In this document: positions 48,347 through 58,800 of the stretch, piece by piece
How the letters are laid out: each line of letters opens with the position of its first letter
Position numbering within the stretch: the stretch's first letter is position 1
Origin: Heterotrichella gracilis
Lineage: Eukaryota > Sar > Xanthophyceae > Tribonematales > Xanthonemataceae
Length of the DNA: 64,000 bases
NCBI GenBank assembly: GCA_032358255.1
Contig: JAULBX010025087.1
Coordinates: forward strand, 1 to 64,000
Reading direction: 5' to 3'
The notes under the pieces: model-generated
Told to the model about the DNA's origin: nothing
What the model saw: only the letters and a program-made list of their open reading frames with translations
Databases searched by the model: none
Translations under genes and position numbers: made by a program

Positions 48347-50027
48347 TCAGCCCGCCATGTGCAGATCCAACTGCTCCAACTCCTGCTCAATCATCTCGTT
48401 CAAGTCCATGTCCTCAAACACCTTGGGTTGCTGCTGCTGTTTGCCACGGGCCTCGTTCAGTATGGCAATGATCTCCCCCTCGCTCTGCGTGGCTGGCAGT
48501 GGCAGCATGAGCAGGTCCTCGTTCAGTGTCAGGGCTTGGACGGGGAGGCCCTTGGTGTACCACGGGTGCCGCATCACATCGCCCACCTTGAGCCGGGTCT
48601 GGGGGTTGGGGTTGAGCATCTTGGTGAGGAGGTCGATGCCCTCAGGGGAGACGTTCCTGGGCAAACAGGGTCACTTGAAGTTAGGACATGCACAAAGGTG
48701 GGTGTACTACATCAGCTTCCTGATCAACCAAAGCAAGTTCATCCTCAAAGCGCGTGTAAGGTGGTGCAGGCGACACGAGAAGGCATCCACCGCACAGGGT
48801 ACAGGTACCCTATGTGAACAGCTGCACCAAAGTCATAACACACTGCCCTGCAATGCACCCACTGCAGGGTGCAAGTTACGGGCACACCAGCTAGGGTACC
48901 CGTGATATGAGCCTTAAAGACTTATTGTTAGCTAGTATACTAGTCGATACCCCCCAGGGCGGCTGGTCTAGGATGGTTACAGGATACCGTCCATGGGTAC
49001 TTGCGCACCTGGGCAGCTTGAACTTGCCAGCCAGCATGCGAGGCAGCATCTTCTTCACCCGGGACGTGTCGTCCTCCCCACCCGTTGCCTCAAAGGGGTA
49101 GGAACCAGTGAGCATGACGTACAGCATCACCCCACAGGACCACACATCTGCTGTCTTGCCATCGTAGGTCTGCTCAGTCAGGACCTCTGGCGCGATGTAC
49201 TCTGGCGTGCCCACAGCACTCTTGGCAATGGAGTCGAAGTTGTCGTTCTTGCTGTAGCCAAAGTCACAGATCTTGACCAGAGGGCGAGGCTTGGTGCCAT
49301 CCAGGAGGATGTTCTCCAGCTTGATGTCCCTGTTCTGGATGCCCTTCTTGTGGCAGAAGTCCACACCAAATATCATCTGCTGGAAGAACCACCTGGCATC
49401 GTCCTCTGACACCCTGCCCCGCTTGGCCACGTAGTCGAACAGGTCCCCTCCCTCTGCAAACTCCATGACTATTTGCACATGCTTGTCTGTCAGGAAGACC
49501 TCCTTGAACTTGACAATGTGCGGATGGAGCCCGCAGAGCCGCTGGTTCAAGATCTCCCGCTCGATGTACTTTGATATCTCGTCGCCCCGGGGAATCTTCT
49601 TGATGGCTACCTTTTCGTTGGTCTCCTTGTTCAAGGCCAAGTGTACTGCCCCGAACGCACCCTCGTTGAGGTCCTTTATCCACTGGTACTTGGCAGCCAG
49701 CTTGGCGTGGAGGGCAGCAATCTCGCCGGGGGCGAAGTTGGGGTCTGGTGGCCGGGAGATCGACGATGTGCTGACCACGTTTGCCGCCTGGCGTGGGGGT
49801 GCAGGTGCCGGTGCTGGTGAGGGCTTGGGAGCTGAGGGCGTGGGAGCGATGGGTGCGCGTGGTGGCTGCTTTGGTGGCGGGGCGCTAGCCCTGGGCTGGG
49901 GGAGGGGCTGCTTGGGGACGGCAGCGCTGGAGCCAGACGAGGCTGAAGTGCTAGGAGTGGCACCCAAGTCCTTGCTGTTCTTTTTGCTGCTCTTCTTGCC
50001 AAAGCTCAAGCCTTTTAAAAACCCCAT
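48347..50027 (-). CDS. SnRK2-like Ser/Thr kinase with Pro-rich N-terminal extension and NRD motif
   Basis: Two exons (49009-50027 and 48347-48656) give about 442 residues. The kinase domain shows NEGAFGAV (~121-128), VAIKK (Lys143), DFG (255-257), GTPEYIAPE (~273-281) and DVWSCGVMLYVMLTG. The overall pattern (REILNQRLCGLHPHIVKFKE, EGGDLFDYV, KLENILLDG, FGYSK) matches plant SnRK2 stress kinases, and an acidic, Glu/Asp-rich tail (EDMDLNEMIEQELEQLD) resembles their C-terminal regulatory region. Two oddities stand out. The catalytic-loop HRD is NRD (codon AAC at residues 232-234), though Asp234 is kept. A ~100-residue Lys/Ser- then Pro/Ala-rich extension begins MGFLKGLSFGKKSSKK, a good N-myristoylation start with a basic patch, so membrane attachment is likely (inference). 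The start was chosen at MGFLKG; an in-frame ATG lies 19 codons upstream. Confidence 0.9.
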
Positions 50028-50344
50028 GGTTCCCCACCAGAACGCGTCACAGGCGAGTAGAAACAATAAGCAGTGATGCGGCACGGACGAGACAAGTGCT
50101 GATCTTTCAAAGTGCGGTGAACGTTTGCCAGGCAGCTGGTAGCAAACACATGGGGAGGCCCATCATGACAGCAGGGCACAAGCAGACCGCGGTTCAACGA
50201 AGTGGCACGTTGAGGTTCCAGGAGCCAGTCACGTTTGATACGCACACGCTGTCAACACCTTTTCCCCTCAAACAAACTGTACAGACATGGTCTCGGCTAC
50301 CGTATATCGCATTTTGATACAGCGCTCGCGAGTTTCAGGTGATA

Positions 50345-50391
50345 GGCGGCCCGCCGGGCGGCCCGCCGGAGACTAGGGTTTAGGGTAATCT
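50345..50391. repeat. GC-rich 12-bp tandem repeat next to a telomere-like run
   Basis: The sequence ggcggcccgccg is repeated back to back at 50345-50368, followed by tagggtttagggtaa near 50375. It lies in the divergent region between the kinase and the augmin-like gene. Confidence 0.75.
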
Positions 50392-50770
50392 TCACTGAAG
50401 ATGTTTTGCCAAAGCGGCTCACCAGAGGCAGGGTTATGAAGCTTGGGAGGCACGTGCTGATGTGAGTTGGGCCAGAACTAGGAACATGGCTGCCGTGGGT
50501 CACAATGGCCGCAGTCTGCAGTTCGATTGGCATGCATGGAGTTTGAAATATGCATGCATATAAGCGGCATCTGAACTTCACCCTTTCAAGGTGTGGCAGC
50601 CGGACCGTTGGTAAACGCGAAATACAGAACTCTGGGTAGTGTGCACCATCCGTAGCGCTTAGAGGTTGCACTGTTCTGCTTTGGGTCCCTGCAATATACT
50701 GGCGCTCACTTGTTCGGTGAGCGAGCCACTCACTGGCGTAATTCTGCTGGCATACACCTTTGGCGCTGCG

Positions 50771-53700
50771 ATGGCAGAAGGTTCAACACAAGTAAGGGGA
50801 CTGCAACCAGAAAAGTGCCTTGTGGCACGTATGCTTTGCACACTGCCATCTTGCTGTCTACCTGCACCCCCACCCCAACCCCGCACCCCACCCCACTCAG
50901 ACTGCAGCGCTCCGCTGCTACGCCCAGCGGTGCCACCGGCTGGCTCAACTGCTGCACCACTACAACCACACTCTGCAAGGAAAGACAGACGTGCTTCACA
51001 ACAAGGCCCCCTCCTCAGAAGCCCAGCCTGCAGGTACTTGCCACCTTGGTTGTGCATCCTGCCAGACCCCCTTTCAAACCACACCCACTGCAGTGCATCG
51101 TGACAGGGACACTGTGCTAGTGTTCCTTGCTGAGCTGCTCAACCGCGGCCTCCGCTTTCCTCAGGTGTGGAGGATGAGGTGTCTGCGCTGTGCAACTCCA
51201 TAACACAGGCCCTGCTTGCTCTCCCCTCCTTTTCTGGGGACCCATTGGCGGCGCTGCCTGAGGCGCTGGCCGGACAAGTGGCGCACCTGCAGCACCGAGT
51301 GCCACCATACGCGTTGTCACGCCTGCTGCAAGGTGAGCAGTGCAGCTACTGCAATGCAATGCACACCATCTGCAGGAACCTGTTTGCGCATCCTTCATCA
51401 CTTGCCCCTAGGCACTCTCCGCCCCTAGGCACTGCACTGGCACAACCATGCTGCCTCCCACCCCCCTGCCCAACTCCCTGGCGCGACACCAGTACAGGCA
51501 CAGCCCGTCACAGTCACCCTTGCATATTCACAGGCGTTGCACAGTCTGCCATGGACTGCCCCACACCCGTCCCAACGTCAGCGACCCCCTCTGCCTCACA
51601 ACTGTGGCCCCAAGCTCGACGCCAGGTGGCACAGCGCCAGGTGGTGGCCTTCCAGGCGACGCAGGCTGCGCTGAGCAGGGCGGCGCAGGCACGTGGCGGG
51701 CAAGGGAAGATGATCAGGTACATGTGCAGGAATGGAGCATGGCGTGGTGGGCGTATGCGTGGAATTTGTGCATGTTGCAGAGGAACGCAGTGCAACATCC
51801 AACGCTGCTTGAGCCTCGGCACTGCCACATGAACCCAGAAGCCGCTGCATGTGGTATAAGCAACGTCGTCACCGATTCAATTACCCTGGTGGTATGCAGT
51901 CCTGAGTCTGCCAAAGTGGGCGATGAGGCTGACCTGCGCTGGCAGCTGGCGCAATCCCATGCTGAGGTGGCGGGGCTACAGGCCGCCAACAAGGCACTGG
52001 AAGCTGAGCTGGTGAGCATGCGCACTGCAGAAATTGCCAATAAGCCTTCCTGGATGTCCTGTATTTGCGATCCATGGGGAGTCACCTTGAGCAAGTTTTG
52101 TTTTTTCTGTGGTCAGTGGCAGGCAGCATGTGTTTCCTGCGAGCATTTATTTGCACCACCGGGCACCGGGCATAGCTGGCGATTTGGACATGTGAATGTG
52201 TGCGGGGTTGCCACGTGGGTTTGTTTGGGGTGCAGTCAAGCGCATGTGTCAATGGGTTCATGTCGGTGGTGGTGCTTGCAGGCAAAGGTGCAGGCTGCCC
52301 AGGCTGTGCGCGTGCATGAGGAGGAGGAGCTGGCACAGGTGCTGGAAGATGTTGGCCAATTGGAGCAAGCGCAGCAGGTGTGGGTGCAGGAGGTTGGAGA
52401 CAGGGGTTGCCGAGATTGGGTCGGCATTGTGAGGCATTGTGGACATAATTATGGTGCTGGGCAGCGGGGTATATTCTGTGGCCTACATCTCTGCCTTACT
52501 AGTGCCAAAGAAATGACATAACGGTGGCACATGCGTGGTGTACCCCTGCCTTTGCAGGAGGTGGATGAGCGCATCGCCGCTGTACATGCTGCCTGCACTG
52601 CCATGCTTACCCGGCTACCGCAGCAGCTCAACGCCACAGCCACCCTGGTGTCGACACATGTCAGTCCAGCAGCCAGTCAGGTGTGCCAGCTGGTGCAGCG
52701 CATGCAGGGCATGGTTTCCCGGGAGGCAGAAGCGGCACTGCAGAACGTATGCTTTGATGCGCTTCCCAGCACACATTTCAATGCGTCAGGGAGCAGCGTG
52801 GGTACTATGGATGCGGTGCCGCTTCTGCAGATGCAGATGCGTGCGCGCGCGTCATTGGCTAACGGTGTGGGTCCTGCTCATGTGAATTTGCAATACAACA
52901 CCTGTGCGCGACAAATGGAGGAGGTATTTGACGTGCTGGAGAGGTGAGTGGTGTGAAAGAGGGTTCCGGTGCTGACTGTGGTGCACTGGGGAGTGCAGAT
53001 CTGCCATATGGTTGGTCATGCAACGAAGGTGTGCAACTTCAATTATGTTGGCCCCAGTTACACAAATGATTGGTACTAATGACATATATTGGCACCAGTC
53101 TAATGGGACTTCACGTACTGCGCTCATTGTAGTCATTTGCTCCACATATATATGAGGGAGCAGCTTGGGTTGTGTGTGATACGGCATCCACATAATCGTG
53201 ATTCTTGACTGTTTCCTCTATGCAGCTGTGACTCCTCGGTTGCTTTCAAGTCGCCATCTGCTCTGCTCTCCTTGGCAAAAGCAAAAATCGTGCAACAGTG
53301 CAATGGGAACAGACTTGAATCAGACCTGCAGCAGCTGTCCATTGCAACGCAGGCTTCGGTGACCCACCAGCAGGCCCTTGTGTCCAATCTTGAGACCAGA
53401 ATGGCGGAGTGGCGGGAAGATAGCGATCAAGGTGAATACAGTATTTGATTTTGTGTCATCTTTATTTATATACCAGACATGGCTCAACTGGCAGCATGGT
53501 TGTTAGTGTGCGAAGCCTATGCAAGCACACGCCAACAAATGGGCACTGTGGGCTATCAGAAGGTACAATCAGGTGTTTAATTGCCACGGCCTGTTGTAAG
53601 CACCTTGTGGGATTTGACACCCAGTATATTGCTGCAATGGAACACCCCATACTGCAGGTGCTTCAATGGGTGAAAAGGAGTGCAGTGCCATGGAGACGCA

Positions 53701-53966
53701 CACAACCCGTGCCAAGGAAGATGTGATGAGGGTGCTGGATGATTGGTACAAGTTGAACGCATGCAATGCGACTCCTTGGATACAGCGTAAGTCTCCTGTT
53801 TCTCTTGTGCTGTTCTTGGTTATGCCGAGCACTACTGTATGCGATGAACCTGATTTTAACATGCATTTTGACACAATTATTTTCTTTGGCAGATGGTGGG
53901 CGGACTGCGTCACAATGGCTGCTAGAGTTGCGAGGAGCTTATGCAGCCCAAGAGCATGTGATCTAG
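50771..53966 (+). CDS. Augmin subunit 5-like coiled-coil protein
   Basis: Ten exons join in phase: 50771-50791, 50901-51033, 51165-51332, 51534-51717, 51900-52011, 52282-52377, 52558-52943, 53226-53431, 53658-53786 and 53893-53966, giving about 502 residues, mostly helical with Ala/Gln-rich heptads (for example AEVAGLQAANKALEAEL and EEELAQVLEDVGQLEQAQQ). Two places recall plant augmin subunit 5: YAQRCHRLAQLLHHYNHTLQ near the start (family: Y.QRC..A....YH..L) and TPWIQHGGRTASQWLLELR at the end. Augmin (HAUS) recruits gamma-tubulin to existing microtubules to branch spindle arrays. Compared with my memory of plant AUG5, the N-terminal helical domain is missing: the protein starts near the coiled coil. 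A distant first exon could exist, but a minus-strand kinase occupies the sequence upstream. The assignment is tentative; the gene model itself is firmer. Confidence 0.6.
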
Positions 53967-54759
53967 CGAGATTTGCGGGCAGTCCCCAAAAGTGGCAGAA
54001 TTCATGCAGCAAGTTGTCAAGGTCAATGTTTGCAAAAGTGCTTGCGCGGCTTTTTGGGGGTATGTTATGCAACATATTTATCATGACGAGGACAACTTAT
54101 GGAATTTATAAGGAATGCTGTCACTGACAGTGCGCGGATACTCCAGGCTGATCGAATATTTTGTACGCACAGTCATCAATGATCATCATGCCTAGCGTCC
54201 TATCCCGTACATGCATGGATATGCTTCTATGGTATTGCTGATTTGGCTCTAGTGTACCAGAGGGCCTTGGCAAGGTGCAAGCTAGTTTGCTCAGTTCCAT
54301 GAAAAATGCCCTTTCAGTACCATAATAACTGCGTTACATTTTGGTTGACAATTGTGCCAATGGTCGACCTTGGTCCAGGACCAGCTATGGCATATCTGAG
54401 GAGTGTGTCAAACAAATAATTTGAATTCAATACCTCTTTGGGTACTGTAGCAGAGCAACGACACGTGTACAGCTGTAACAGTTGCTAGTGGTGTTGTCTA
54501 TGAGTGCAAGGGTGCAAGTAATTAGACCGTGCGATAAATCTTGCCTGTGCAGTAAATTATACTGTGGTTCCAATGTTCCACTGGCAAAGCATGCTTAGTG
54601 TACCCATGGTTCACATCGCTATTGAAGATGAGCGCAAAACTATACCATTTCCGACCATTATTTGACCTCATGCACATGCTATTCATTGACAATAAACCTA
54701 GGACAGCAAGGCCCCCTGGCTGCTCTTGCAACAAGGCCTCCTGGCCTGGCTGGCCAACC
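53967..54759. other. Convergent 3' regions
   Basis: This AT-rich stretch lies between the augmin-like and PSF2 stops. No gene is supported. Confidence 0.5.
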
Positions 54760-55934
54760 TCATCTGTTGGGTCGACGCAGCTGGCGGACAGGCTCATCCG
54801 TTGGCATCGTTGTATTTTGCGTCTGTGTGTCCATCATGAACTGTGTGGTAGTCTGCTCCTCCATCTGCGCATGGCAGCACATGATGTCGCTTTTGAATTA
54901 TTTTGCATGTCATGCAACCTTGTTGGGGATTCCTTATGGACTCACCTGGCCAACTGTGTGCAGCCGATCCAACGCTGAGCACAGGAATGGGCGGATGATG
55001 TTGAGCTCCATGTCTGACAAGTTGGTGACGTCAATAGCCAAGGTACCGGCCATGTTCACCAGGTCCTGTAGACCTGTGTCAAGTTTGGACATCCGATAGC
55101 GGCGTATATCATCCACAAGGTCACGCACCTGCAGGATACACACACTGCCTGTCAGCTTGCAGGCAATCCTTGAATACTACACGTAAGATGTAATTTATTT
55201 TACCTTGGTGAACTCTTCACCCAAAGTCTTCCTGTAGATACCTTCCTGGCACAATGCCTTTGTTATCTCAATATAGTGCCGGTCAATTTTCTCAAACGAC
55301 TGTTGGCTGTTGACATCGGCCTCATATATCTCTGTGCCACAAGGAGGTTTTGGCCGCTGTTAGCCAGTGCAGGCACAAGCAAAGGGAGAGAGCGCGCAAG
55401 GTGAGGAGGCCTACCTTTTAACTTCTCAACAGCCAGCCACTCGGGGGTCTCTATTCTGCACTTGTGTCTGATACTCAAGGAGACTGCCAACCACAGTGGG
55501 ACTCTGGTTCGGATGTTGGGCATGAAGGGTCCATATTGTCCCTGGACGTGCAGGCAGTGGTCAGACGTTTGCTGCATACTACGACAATACTTGCGTGCAA
55601 GGCAGCCGCAAACAACACAAACTTACCCCTAAGCAGGAAATGGTGTGACCTTCGGATCTCAAAGAGAAGGAGGGAATGATGTCTACCAGTGAGTCCAAAG
55701 CAAAGAATTCAATCTAGAAGGTCAAAGAGCAGATTAGACTTTCAGTGTACCAGGAGGGGAATGCGTGCAGCAGCAGCAGCAGCAGCGAGGGATGGATCAT
55801 ATACATTCCCCAGGTGCTCTGTTGCTGTGAAGCCCTGCGGAGGTGAGTGTGGCATATATGCATGCGTGCTTCTAACGCCGGAACTTCACCTCTTGTGGAG
55901 TGAAGACCAGATCTTTCTCCTTGAAAAACGACAT
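54760..55934 (-). CDS. PSF2: DNA replication GINS complex subunit PSF2
   Basis: Six exons join in phase: 55890-55934, 55627-55713, 55415-55541, 55204-55331, 54946-55128 and 54760-54864, giving about 224 residues. The chain matches PSF2/GINS2 throughout: an N-terminal FFALDSLVDIIPSFS strand, the diagnostic YGPFMPNIRTRVPLWLAVSL then RHKCRIETPEWLAVEKL, DRHYIEITKALC, and the C-terminal RDLVDDIRRYRMSKL with LSDMELNIIRPFLCSALD. GINS (SLD5, PSF1, PSF2, PSF3) joins MCM2-7 and CDC45 in the replicative CMG helicase in the nucleus. The 15-codon first exon (MSFFKEKDLVFTPQE) was found by phase and by the expected N-terminus. The last exon adds a ~34-residue Thr/Gln-rich tail (QTTTQFMMDTQTQ) that is less conserved. 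The gene is head-to-head with the tRNA-binding protein gene, 540 bp apart. Confidence 0.92.
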
Positions 55935-56474
55935 CCGCGCACTTGTTTGTCAGGGGCAGCGGTACTGGGTTTGCGGGTGATTTGGGCTATTGATCAAGAT
56001 GGGGATTTTCAGAGCGAAAATTCCGGGTTAACGGACGCCCACGGCTGAGAAAGGATGCCTGCATCCGGTGTTCTGAAGACAGTGGCCCACAGCTATTGGG
56101 CGTTCCTTACACAGTCGGGAAGTTCACACGAGCTGGCAGCTTTGCAACTTCGAACTGGGGTGTACACTGGAGAAAGGGTCTGACAGGGATCCTGTCGCAG
56201 AATCTAAGCTCGCCCAACATCGTGCTAAATCCTGCTACAAGTCTCACGAGAAAGCCGCTTTTGAATCAAAGTTTGAAAGTTTTGCATGCATCATATCCAC
56301 TCAACCGCCCGCCTTGGCCAGTGGTTCGTCCACACTTGCCAGCACTTTAGAATAAAGTCTAGGTGCGTTCACAGCTTCTTTTCGACTAGCGAAGTGTGCT
56401 GAGTAGCTGTGTGTTTTCCGTGCCACCTCTTGCAACTCGTGTTTGCAGCCCACCCAGTTGCACCACCCTCCACG
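55935..56474. promoter_or_regulatory. Bidirectional promoter region PSF2 / tRNA-binding protein
   Basis: This 540-bp interval between two divergent start codons must carry both promoters. No specific element could be recognised. Confidence 0.45.
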
Positions 56475-57685
56475 ATGCAGAGCTCATTGCGTGGTGTGTG
56501 CATGCACTGCACGAGGTTGCCGCAGGCTGCGCGAGCTCTGCAGGCAAGCTTTCGTCCTTTCACAGCTGCAGCTGGGAACCGCTGGGGTTCTAAGCAAAGC
56601 CGCTTTGCGTCGGCACGCCACAGGCCCAGGCACATTGTGTTTTTAGCTGAGGCCAGCACAGAGGGTATGTCAGCGCTGGCACACCTCTTTTAAACATACA
56701 GCTCGTCGCTGTGCCACTGGGTTGCTTGCTGGTAGTGGGTCGAGCACTGCTTGCGTATGTTGTCTGTGAATAGCTTGCCATGGCTGACCCTGTCTGCCCC
56801 CACCTGCAGCTGCACCACCCGCACCAACACCAGCAGGAGATGAGCTTGATATCTCCGCTATGGACTTCAGGGTGGGGAAAATTCTAACCGTGGAGACACA
56901 CCCAGACGCGGACAGGTAGGCGCATATTGAACATAGCAACGCGCTGAGGTGCTGTCAACCTGGTTGAACTTTGAGTTGCTGGTGCTTACCTGTATGTTGA
57001 CTAGTTGCTGGTACTTGGTGCAGCTTGTACGTTGAGACGATTGACATTGGAGAGGAGGAGCCCAGGACTATTGTCAGTGGCCTCGTCAAGTATGTGCCGT
57101 TGGAACTACTACAGGTCAGCACTGGAGGCTGTGTGGTCTGCGCCTTGGTAGCTATCTATACTAGTCATATTGGCAGGGCTTGACTTCTGGTGTTCAATGC
57201 TTGCAGGACAGTCTAGTGGTTATCGTTGCCAACCTCAAGCCGCGCAACATGCGTGGTGTCAAGTCCAACGGAATGTTGCTTTGCGCGTCTGATGCGGCAC
57301 ACGAGAATGTTGAGCCCCTTGCTCCCCCTGCGGGTGCCGTGCCAGGGGAGCGCGTGTTCTTTGGGGAGACCGGAGAGGCACAGCCTGAGGCAGAGACACC
57401 AAACAAGGTATGCAGGCAGCCAGCCATGCAGGTTCTGCGGTTCTGGTGATGCTAGGCAATAAACTGCGGCTTACAATGTACGTGCTTGAGAGCGCATGGG
57501 ATGCGGTACCTGTGTGTTTGATGGAACAACTGGCTGTGCAGGTTCAAAAGAAGAAAATATGGGAGGCTCTGCAGCCCCTCCTGAAAACTGACGAGAACAA
57601 AGTTGCCAACTTCAAGGGCCGCGCAATGGCCACCACTACTGGGGTAGTGACAGCACCCACGTTGCCTGGGGCAAACATCTCCTAG
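56475..57685 (+). CDS. EMAP-II-like tRNA-binding domain protein, probably organelle-targeted
   Basis: Five exons join in phase: 56475-56664, 56810-56915, 57024-57114, 57207-57407 and 57542-57685, giving about 243 residues. The conserved part (~75-230) is an EMAP-II/Arc1p-type OB-fold: [56 protein letters not shown] and PGERVFFG, then [14 protein letters not shown]. These domains bind tRNA nonspecifically and in other proteins (AIMP1, Arc1p, MetRS and TyrRS tails) raise synthetase affinity for tRNA. Here it stands alone, without a GST-like or synthetase domain. The first 63 residues ([20 protein letters not shown]...) are Arg/Ser/Ala-rich and nearly free of acidic residues, typical of a plastid or mitochondrial presequence. 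Organelle import is therefore likely but is inference. Confidence 0.88.
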
Positions 57686-58246
57686 GCTGCAGGGGCAATT
57701 TTACATCCTGCCCACAGGGTCATAGGACTGGTTGAGGAAGGGTGTGCTGGGAGATGGGGCATAGACTATTCTTGAGGATTCAAAATTCTATCCGGCACAG
57801 AACCCTGACCACTGAGTAGTTTGCAAGGAAATTTTAGCGGACCCATGGTGCGTACCTTTAGAGGCTCTGCAGCAAGACGGCAGCAGTAAATTGTAACACT
57901 CACAAGCTGCATGCGCTACAACCAGCCCAACCTGTCTGCACCTTCCTGCAGCTGTGCAAAGCTTCTTCCCTCTGTGACGATTGTGCACCCTTCGCACGCG
58001 CCGCAGAACCGACCTTTCAACCCTTTTGGGTGCCTAGCCAGGCCGAACACGTGTGCACACGTGGTGTGGCTGGTCACCTGTGGGCATTCTTTTCAAGTAT
58101 CTTTCCTTTCATTATTGTAGTAGTCAGTGATGAACTCCTCGTCAGGCTGCTGTAGAATCTGAATTTTAGATTCAGAACATAAAAGCTCGAAATTCAGTGT
58201 GGCACCCCGAGTCCAATCGCCGATTCCAAATATCTTGGCATGGATG
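57686..58246. other. 3' region of tRNA-binding protein gene and tRNA upstream
   Basis: No protein gene is supported. It contains a TGTAA at 57892 and leads into the initiator tRNA gene. Confidence 0.45.
57892..57896 (+). terminator. Possible TGTAA polyadenylation signal
   Basis: A TGTAA lies about 207 nt after the stop of the tRNA-binding protein gene, within a plausible 3' UTR distance for a chlorophyte. It is unproven. Confidence 0.25.
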
Positions 58247-58318
58247 TTCAGAGTGGCGCAGCGGAAGCGTGGAGGGCCCATAACCCTCAGGTCCCTGGAT
58301 CGAAACCAGGCTCTGAAA
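58247..58318 (+). tRNA. Initiator tRNA-Met (CAT)
   Basis: A 72-nt cloverleaf with no intron. The acceptor stem TTCAGAG pairs perfectly with CTCTGAA. The D-arm reads TGGCGCAGCGGAAGCG, and the anticodon stem GAGGG/CCCTC encloses loop CCCATAA with anticodon CAT at 58279-58281. The T-arm CCTGG-ATCGAAA-CCAGG has the ATCGAAA loop (in place of TTCRA) that marks eukaryotic initiators. The sequence is very close to plant initiator tRNA-Met. It starts cytosolic translation. Confidence 0.96.
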
Positions 58319-58800
58319 ACTCAAGTCCATGTTTTTTTACTCTTGGGTGAGCATTTTTTCCTTTTCTGTACAGAGGGGCTGTCAGAACGAAATGTGAGTA
58401 TCGCGAGACAGAATCGGCGTGCACCTTTTGACATTAACATTTCGACAACCCCAGGATAGCAGCTGCTAATGACGAAATCTTGAGGAAGGAACTTCAAGGA
58501 CACACTATGGCACTTCACAAACGTCAAAGAAGAGTATTATTTTTGCAGTTTTCAAATGCTTTCAGCGTTGCTGGCAGCAGGAGAGACCACAGTGTGCCAT
58601 TTTTAACCTGTAAACGTTCATTTCGGCAATAATCAGAGGTATAAAGGGTAAAAAAGAATGGTTTGTACACCACCACAGAACGAAGCTGCTTGGCAATGCC
58701 AACAACACTGCCAGACCTGCTCAACAAGGCCCACTCAACGAACAGCAGCTTGCATAACTTGTCAGCACACAAATATTTCCTTGCTCTAAAAAACAAAAAC
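58319..58800. other. Short intergenic stretch
   Basis: This stretch lies downstream of the tRNA and downstream of the EF-P stop (minus). Nothing further is recognised. Confidence 0.5.

Noticed and set aside
51117-51164. Exon reading LVFLAELLNRGLRFPQ in the augmin-like gene
   Set aside because: It is open and looks helical, but its frame does not lead into the next exon (VEDEV). Skipping it to the TTCCTCAG acceptor gives a phase match.
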